34,833 nt of DNA from a virus. Below, in pieces: positions 31,974-34,833 of the stretch. How positions within the stretch are numbered: position 1 is the first letter of the stretch; every line of letters begins with the position of its first letter. The translations under genes were made by a program, and so were the position numbers. The notes beneath the pieces are model-generated. The model had not been told where the DNA came from. It saw only the letters and a list, made by a program, of their open reading frames with translations, and ran no database searches. Location: IMG/VR virus record IMGVR_UViG_3300021406_000028, positions 1 to 34,833 of that record; one strand, given 5' to 3'.

Positions 31974-32670
31974 GGTTACGGAATCGTGGCTTAAGGTTCA
32001 TGAACGTCTTATCATTACGGTTCTATTAGTTGGGGTTTCATTCTTTGCCGTTAATAAAGGTCTGGGCATTGTGTCAACGTATGAAGGCCACAAAGCAACT
32101 GAAGCTGCCGCTGTAACAGCCGCGCAAGCTGCTAAGAACCAAGAATCGCTGACACAAGCACAGCAAACGTTACAATCATATCAGCAACAGTTAACAGTGT
32201 TCGCAGAGGCTAACCAAAAGCTAGCAACTGCTATCAGCGCTCGTGACAGTCAACTATCCGTACAGCAAAAGACAGATTCAACTCTTGCACCAAGTGATCT
32301 AGCATTTCGTTGGAGCACATTGGTAAATGATAAGGGAGTTGGGCCGTCAGCCGGAGGATACGCTGTTACAGAATCCGCAGCCGTGGCAACGGTCATCCAA
32401 CTGGAATCTGTTCCGGTATTGACAAAAGACTTGAGTGATGAGAAAGTAAAGGAGTCCAATCTTCAGGCCGATGTCAATAAGGCAAACGGGCTGATAGATC
32501 AGGGCAAGAATCTTGTAGGCGGTTTGCAGTTGCAGTTGACAGATCAAACGAAGCAGTGTACTATTGATTTGAACGCTGAGAAGGCTAAGGCCCGTGTAGG
32601 GAAACTGAAGGCTTTCGGTATTGGATACGTAGCAGGCGTTATTAGTGGCGCTTTGTTACATTTGTTTTAA
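31948..32670 (+). CDS. Coiled-coil protein with membrane segments at both ends
   Basis: The product is 240 residues. A membrane helix at about 21-37 (LIITVLLVGVSFFAVNK) is followed by an Ala/Gln-rich coiled coil (about 50-105), a middle part with one predicted break (SAGGYAV), a second coiled coil (about 155-215), and a Gly-rich hydrophobic end at 222-240 (FGIGYVAGVISGALLHLF). It could be a spanin-like, superinfection or membrane-anchored protein; I cannot decide. It follows GAGGAGATAACAC. A promoter for the tRNA cluster lies inside its 3' part. Confidence 0.65.
   Translation: MNEPTNELKVTESWLKVHERLIITVLLVGVSFFAVNKGLGIVSTYEGHKATEAAAVTAAQAAKNQESLTQAQQTLQSYQQQLTVFAEANQKLATAISARDSQLSVQQKTDSTLAPSDLAFRWSTLVNDKGVGPSAGGYAVTESAAVATVIQLESVPVLTKDLSDEKVKESNLQADVNKANGLIDQGKNLVGGLQLQLTDQTKQCTIDLNAEKAKARVGKLKAFGIGYVAGVISGALLHLF
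32536..32564 (+). promoter_or_regulatory. Second TTGACA-N17-TACTAT promoter, ahead of the tRNA cluster
   Basis: TTGACA (32536-32541), 17 bases, TACTAT (32559-32564): both hexamers and the spacing equal those of the promoter at 29611. It lies inside the coiled-coil gene, about 110 bases before the first tRNA, and would give the tRNA cluster its own start. Coding constraint makes chance possible, but identity to the first promoter makes it unlikely. Confidence 0.65.
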
Positions 32671-32672
32671 AT

Positions 32673-32748
32673 GGGCTGAGTAGCGGGTCTACGGGTCTGC
32701 CTTGCAAGCAGACTGTCTAGAAGGGTTCAACTCCCTCATGGTCCACCA
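32673..32748 (+). tRNA. tRNA-Ala (TGC), unusual D-arm
   Basis: The anticodon arm TCTGC-CTTGCAA-GCAGA (32696-32712) gives anticodon TGC at 32703-32705. The T-arm is AAGGG-TTCAACT-CCCTC with one A-C mismatch. The acceptor pairs GGGCTGA with ATGGTCC, with three G-U pairs and an A-A mismatch at its base; the third pair is G-U (32675:32742), the known alanine identity element. CCA is encoded at 32746-32748. The D-arm is short: GTAG-CGGGT-CTAC (32680-32692). Confidence 0.75.
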
Positions 32749-32754
32749 AATTAC

Positions 32755-32829
32755 GGGGTATTCTGCCAGCGGTTAGGCAACTGGACCTTCACTCCAGGAA
32801 CCAGAGTTCGAATCTCTGATGCCCCACCA
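32755..32829 (+). tRNA. tRNA-Glu (TTC)
   Basis: The acceptor GGGGTAT/ATGCCCC, D-arm TGCC/GGCA, anticodon arm CTGGA-CCTTCAC-TCCAG and T-arm CAGAG-TTCGAAT-CTCTG are all fully paired. The anticodon TTC is at 32788-32790 and CCA is encoded. Position 33, before the anticodon, is C and not the nearly invariant T. Confidence 0.92.
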
Positions 32830-32889
32830 AGTCGGTGTCAAGTAAAACTATCGGGGTCTTGCGAAAACATCCGAGCCGAGAAAGGAAAC

Positions 32890-33054
32890 ATGGAATCTAC
32901 TAGAGCAGCGCGAGTTGAACAGCGTAGGATTCTCGGGGAGTACTACCGGGACTTGGCAACTAACTATGATGAATACCACAAGCTGGCGAAGGAGATTGGT
33001 CCAACGCTTGCATGGCCTAGTAAGCCAAATGTACCGGAGTTTGAAAATGCTTAA
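32890..33054 (+). CDS. 54-residue helical protein between tRNAs
   Basis: The ATG follows AAAGGAAAC. The product is MESTRAARVEQRRILGEYYR, then DLATNYDEYHKLAKEIG and a Pro-rich end (WPSKPNVPEFENA). It looks like a small charged helical hairpin. Its end overlaps the start of the next gene by eight bases. Family not recognised; coding potential is supported by the ribosome site and coupling. Confidence 0.65.
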   Translation: MESTRAARVEQRRILGEYYRDLATNYDEYHKLAKEIGPTLAWPSKPNVPEFENA

Positions 33055-33169
33055 ATGGTTACAAGAACATCACTGGATTCATACGTGGAGTAGATGGCAG
33101 GAATGGGGAATTACTTACAACAAGAGAACTTGCAGCGTATGTGGCATAAGTGAAGTTATCAGCATGTAA
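33047..33169 (+). CDS. 40-residue Trp-rich CxxC protein
   Basis: I choose ATG 33047, seven bases after CCGGAG and overlapping the previous gene; a longer frame from 32915 is the shadow of that gene. The product is MLKWLQEHHWIHTWSRWQEW, then GITYNKRTCSVCGISEVISM. The H-x-W..W and C-S-V-C-G pair look like a half zinc ribbon, similar to tiny phage proteins of unknown role. It ends three bases before tRNA-Gln. Confidence 0.65.
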   Translation: MLKWLQEHHWIHTWSRWQEWGITYNKRTCSVCGISEVISM

Positions 33170-33172
33170 AAC

Positions 33173-33246
33173 ACCCATTTCGTTTAGTGGTAGGACCGCT
33201 GACTCTGACTCAGCAGGCCGATGTTCGATTCATCGCGTGGGTGCCA
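33173..33246 (+). tRNA. tRNA-Gln (CTG)
   Basis: The acceptor ACCCATT/CGTGGGT has a T-C mismatch at its base. D-arm GTTT/GGAC, anticodon arm GCTGA-CTCTGAC-TCAGC with anticodon CTG at 33205-33207, and T-arm CGATG-TTCGATT-CATCG. Discriminator G and encoded CCA. The weak A1-U72 pair and G73 fit glutamine identity. Confidence 0.9.
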
Positions 33247-33257
33247 AGAAAGGTTAT

Positions 33258-33623
33258 ATGAACTGGAAGGAATGGAAAGCACAACCGGGCCATTTCTGTG
33301 CACAGGTCACGAGTCCTGATACCTGTTGTCCATTGGGGCATAATGAGAAGGACGAACGTTTCTGTACATGTAAAGTAAGCCGCGAAATGGCAAAAGCGGT
33401 ACGTCAGTTTCAGCATGAGTTATATCTAGAGACATACAGACAGTTTGATGAAGTAGAACGTAAATTCATCCTACGCAATCATAGGTCGTATTTGGTACCG
33501 GAGAGTAAAATTGGCCCATACACACGGGTTGACTGTAGATTAAGACGTGGGTCAGCACAGATTAAAGATGACGGTACTTGTAAGATGTGCGGTGAGAAAG
33601 TTGATTGGGTATGCGAAGACTAG
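33258..33623 (+). CDS. 121-residue Cys-rich protein, unknown
   Basis: The ATG at 33258 follows AGAAAGG; earlier in-frame starts lie inside tRNA-Gln and are rejected. The N-terminal half has WKEWKAQPGHFCAQV, DTCCPLGHNEKDERFCTCKV (several Cys and His), the middle is a charged helix, and the end has CKMCGEKVDWVCED. Two metal-binding clusters flank a helical core. I do not recognise the family. Its place inside a tRNA cluster could suggest an RNA-linked role, but that is only context. Confidence 0.7.
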   Translation: MNWKEWKAQPGHFCAQVTSPDTCCPLGHNEKDERFCTCKVSREMAKAVRQFQHELYLETYRQFDEVERKFILRNHRSYLVPESKIGPYTRVDCRLRRGSAQIKDDGTCKMCGEKVDWVCED

Positions 33624-33628
33624 GCGCA

Positions 33629-33832
33629 ATGGACCATGACGAGTGCGCCCCGTGGTGTGACCACAATCCGGCCAATCATGCACCGGACTGTGATGATTCA
33701 TTATGTGATGGAGATAGATGTCAACCGGGCCAGAATGACCAATGCTTCGGTAAAGGCAAAGACAATGTTCGTGGCTGTAGATGTAAGTTAGTTTTCACAA
33801 TGTTGTGGAATACACGCCACATGAAGTTTTAA
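33629..33832 (+). CDS. 67-residue protein with eight cysteines
   Basis: I prefer ATG 33629, six bases after AGG and after the previous stop at 33623; ATG 33611 is an alternative adding six residues. The product starts MDHDECAPWCDHNPANHAPD, with Cys at 6, 10, 21, 26, 31, 39, 50 and 52 and nearby His and Asp. This density suggests bound zinc or a disulfide-rich fold. No signal peptide is present. It ends directly before tRNA-Gln(TTG). Function unknown. Confidence 0.6.
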   Translation: MDHDECAPWCDHNPANHAPDCDDSLCDGDRCQPGQNDQCFGKGKDNVRGCRCKLVFTMLWNTRHMKF

Positions 33833-33833
33833 C

Positions 33834-33907
33834 ACGGGGTTCGTTCAATGGTAGGACGGTTGGCTTTGACCCAACAGACCGAGGATCGATACCTTGCCCC
33901 CGTGCCA
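33834..33907 (+). tRNA. tRNA-Gln (TTG)
   Basis: The acceptor ACGGGGT/CCCCCGT has a T-C mismatch at its base, as in the other Gln tRNA. D-arm GTTC/GGAC, anticodon arm GTTGG-CTTTGAC-CCAAC with anticodon TTG at 33866-33868, T-arm CGAGG/CCTTG. The T-loop is ATCGATA, so position 54 is A and not T. Discriminator G and CCA are encoded. Confidence 0.88.
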
Positions 33908-33912
33908 AATTA

Positions 33913-33988
33913 GGGGATATGGTCTAATGGTGATGATGCCATCTTGTCAAGGTGAAAGGTGCGGGTTCGAATCCCGCTATTCCCGCCA
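33913..33988 (+). tRNA. tRNA-Asp (GTC)
   Basis: The acceptor GGGGATA/TATTCCC is fully paired (one G-U), with T-arm GCGGG-TTCGAAT-CCCGC and discriminator G plus CCA. The anticodon arm CCATC-TTGTCAA-GGTGA has one C-A mismatch and anticodon GTC at 33946-33948. The D-stem is weak. Confidence 0.9.
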
Positions 33989-34001
33989 ATAGAAGGTGAG
34001 T

Positions 34002-34178
34002 ATGGATTGGATTTTACTTGCACCGCAGTATCACGCAATTATATTAGTGCTAGTACTTATGGCACTCACTATGATCTTTAGGATATATAGGAAAGTCTGT
34101 AAGGAGGAGTATGAAGCAGTTACTATTTTCGTTAACCGCCAAAGACTTCGAATTTCAAACCTTCTGTACCGGAGGTAA
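34002..34178 (+). CDS. 58-residue single-pass membrane protein
   Basis: The ATG at 34002 follows AGAAGGTGAG; a GTG six bases earlier is less likely. A membrane helix at about 12-30 (AIILVLVLMALTMIFRIYRK) is followed by a charged cytoplasmic tail. It overlaps the GGQ-protein gene by 68 bases, so the last third of its coding is shared with the start of that gene. Function unknown; a regulatory or membrane-targeting role cannot be judged. Confidence 0.55.
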   Translation: MDWILLAPQYHAIILVLVLMALTMIFRIYRKVCKEEYEAVTIFVNRQRLRISNLLYRR

Positions 34179-34479
34179 CGGTGGACAGCATCGAAACGCT
34201 AAACAAAATGGTGTACGATGCATTCACACTGCTTCAGGCGCAGTCGGGGAACATAGAGACGGACGTGAGCAGTATAAGAATAGACAAGAGGCGTTCCGTA
34301 AATGCTGCGAATCAGATAAGTTTCGAGCGTGGCATAAGCTGGAGACTATGCGAAGATTGGGCCAACTTGACGGCATCGATTCTAGAGTAGACGCCATGAT
34401 GCAGGAACAGAATTTGAAAGTAGAGTACTTTGCTACTCCTGAAGAACGTCGCAATATGAAAGGCATACACGGGAGTTAA
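34111..34479 (+). CDS. Stand-alone RF-1 domain (GGQ) protein, release-factor-like
   Basis: The product is 122 residues, starting after AAGGAGGAGT. The catalytic GGQ of class I release factors is at residues 24-26 in the context TFCTGGNGGQHRNAKQNGVR, followed by IHTASGAVGEHRDGREQYKN, the usual RF-1 domain pattern. The domains that read stop codons are missing, as in ArfB/ICT1-type rescue factors and short phage homologues. It would hydrolyse peptidyl-tRNA on the ribosome. Its C-terminal tail (EERRNMKGIHGS) is not the long basic tail of ArfB. The gene ends one base before tRNA-Gly, inside a tRNA cluster. Confidence 0.9.
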   Translation: MKQLLFSLTAKDFEFQTFCTGGNGGQHRNAKQNGVRCIHTASGAVGEHRDGREQYKNRQEAFRKCCESDKFRAWHKLETMRRLGQLDGIDSRVDAMMQEQNLKVEYFATPEERRNMKGIHGS

Positions 34480-34555
34480 GCGGGATTAGTGTTTAATAGC
34501 AGCATACGTGGCTTCCACCCACTAGGTAAGAGTGCAACTCTCTTATTCCGCTCCA
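34480..34555 (+). tRNA. tRNA-Gly (TCC)
   Basis: The acceptor GCGGGAT/ATTCCGC (one G-U), D-arm GTGT/GCAT, anticodon loop CTTCCAC with anticodon TCC at 34514-34516, and T-arm AAGAG/CTCTT are paired; the anticodon stem has a C-T mismatch at its base. Discriminator T fits glycine, and CCA is encoded. The T-loop TGCAACT has G at position 55. It begins at the base after the stop of the GGQ gene. Confidence 0.85.
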
Positions 34556-34619
34556 GTTTTCCTACGCCTTAGATGCACCTACTAATAGGCGTTTGTAGGC
34601 AATGGGGTGCAATACTTGT
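34556..34619 (+). other. Structured spacer between tRNA-Gly and tRNA-Cys
   Basis: CCTACGCCT (34561-34569) pairs with AGGCGT...GTAGG (34586-34598, with a two-base bulge). A competing pairing is TGCACC (34574-34579) with GGTGCA (34606-34611). It is neither a tRNA nor a gene and may be a processing site or a remnant. Confidence 0.45.
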
Positions 34620-34701
34620 CTACCTATGGCGAAGTGGTTCAACGCGGGTGGCTGCAACCCACCTATATATATCAGGGGTTCGAATCCCTTTGGGTAGTCC
34701 A
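34620..34701 (+). tRNA. tRNA-Cys (GCA)
   Basis: The acceptor CTACCTA/TGGGTAG (one G-U), anticodon arm GGTGG-CTGCAAC-CCACC with anticodon GCA at 34654-34656, and T-arm AGGGG-TTCGAAT-CCCTT are paired. Discriminator T fits cysteine identity; CCA is encoded. The variable loop (34664-34673, TATATATATC) is longer than usual for this class. Confidence 0.92.
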
Positions 34702-34833
34702 AATTGAAGCGCGTCCACGTTCTTCCTCTATACCGTAGCCGGGTCAAGGCGCTAGTATATGAAACGTGCCTCTACGTACTCTACAGGGAGAAGTTGACCT
34801 ATCTGTAGAAACGCTGACAAGATTAGAGGATTG
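34702..34833 (+). other. Right-edge region without a recognised gene
   Basis: No credible start with a ribosome site is seen. A hairpin pairs TCTACAG (34780-34786) with CTGTAGA (34803-34809). The region may continue into further RNA genes outside the window. Confidence 0.4.

Noticed and set aside
32915-33169. Longer 84-codon version of the CxxC protein
   Set aside because: The extra N-terminal part is out of frame with, and overlaps, the better supported 54-residue gene; ATG 33047 has a proper ribosome site.
33150-33257. Upstream start for the Cys-rich protein at 33258
   Set aside because: The extension would read through tRNA-Gln(CTG).
34181-34390. Overlapping 69-codon frame starting at GTG with a perfect GGAGGT five bases upstream
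   Set aside because: The GGAGGT is forced by the Gly-Gly codons just before GGQ in the release-factor-like gene; the frame looks like a shadow. Ribosome profiling would settle it.
1-34833. CRISPR arrays, integrase, attachment sites, insertion sequences
   Set aside because: No regularly spaced repeats, transposase, integrase or terminal inverted repeats were seen; repeats found are all inside coding genes or leaders.

Overview
The window is part of a tailed double-stranded DNA phage genome, or a phage contig from a metagenome. Every gene I can support lies on the + strand in tightly packed, often overlapping operons. The gene content is podovirus-like: portal, scaffold-like protein, N4-gp56-type major capsid protein, T7 gp11-like adaptors, a gp12-like nozzle candidate, and three large internal/ejection proteins, one carrying a lytic transglycosylase. 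No tape-measure, sheath, terminase, polymerase, integrase or repressor gene is visible. The host cannot be named from the sequence. Sec-type signal peptides and Shine-Dalgarno sites of the GGAG(ATA) type point to a bacterium. The repeat families in the fibre-like proteins remind me of soil and Acidobacteriota-associated phage sequence, but that is only an impression.

Layout. 1-5003: head genes (portal cut by the left edge, small acidic protein, an HNH endonuclease inserted with translational coupling, scaffold-like protein, GNAT acetyltransferase, capsid), with two strongly structured non-coding leaders at 1442-1642 and 3784-3968. 5056-7129: capsid-associated and repeat proteins, closed by a good intrinsic terminator at 7135-7160. 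7161-7325: a third structured leader. 7326-22069: connector, fibre and tail genes. This block holds two related sets (8846-11359 and 12679-15397), each an adaptor-like gene followed by fibre-like genes. A second endonuclease (endonuclease VII-like) sits in the first set. Two consecutive genes (13895, 15384) start with Sec signal peptides and are followed by a small holin-like membrane protein. 22077-28846: a second GNAT-like protein and the internal virion proteins. 28856-29627: possible cell-wall hydrolase-like and membrane proteins.

A promoter with a perfect -35 (TTGACA-N17-TACTAT) at 29611-29639 opens a non-structural operon at 29669: calcineurin-like phosphoesterase, several tiny genes, a protein resembling the dATP/dGTP diphosphohydrolase N-terminal family, and a coiled-coil membrane protein. 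A second promoter with the same hexamers and spacing (32536-32564) lies just ahead of a translation-related cluster at 32673-34701. That cluster holds seven tRNAs (Ala-TGC, Glu-TTC, Gln-CTG, Gln-TTG, Asp-GTC, Gly-TCC, Cys-GCA), all with encoded CCA, interleaved with very small Cys-rich or membrane proteins and a stand-alone GGQ (RF-1 domain) protein.

The most unusual signals are: (1) a hairpin family with conserved loop and covarying stem (NNGT-[C]GGATT-ACNN) in front of two structural operons; (2) the exported, five-fold repeated 1134-residue protein and its signal-peptide-bearing fibre-like neighbour inside a virion operon; (3) duplicated adaptor/fibre sets; (4) a 200-base leader with mutually exclusive hairpins; (5) tRNAs with departures from nearly invariant positions next to a GGQ protein.
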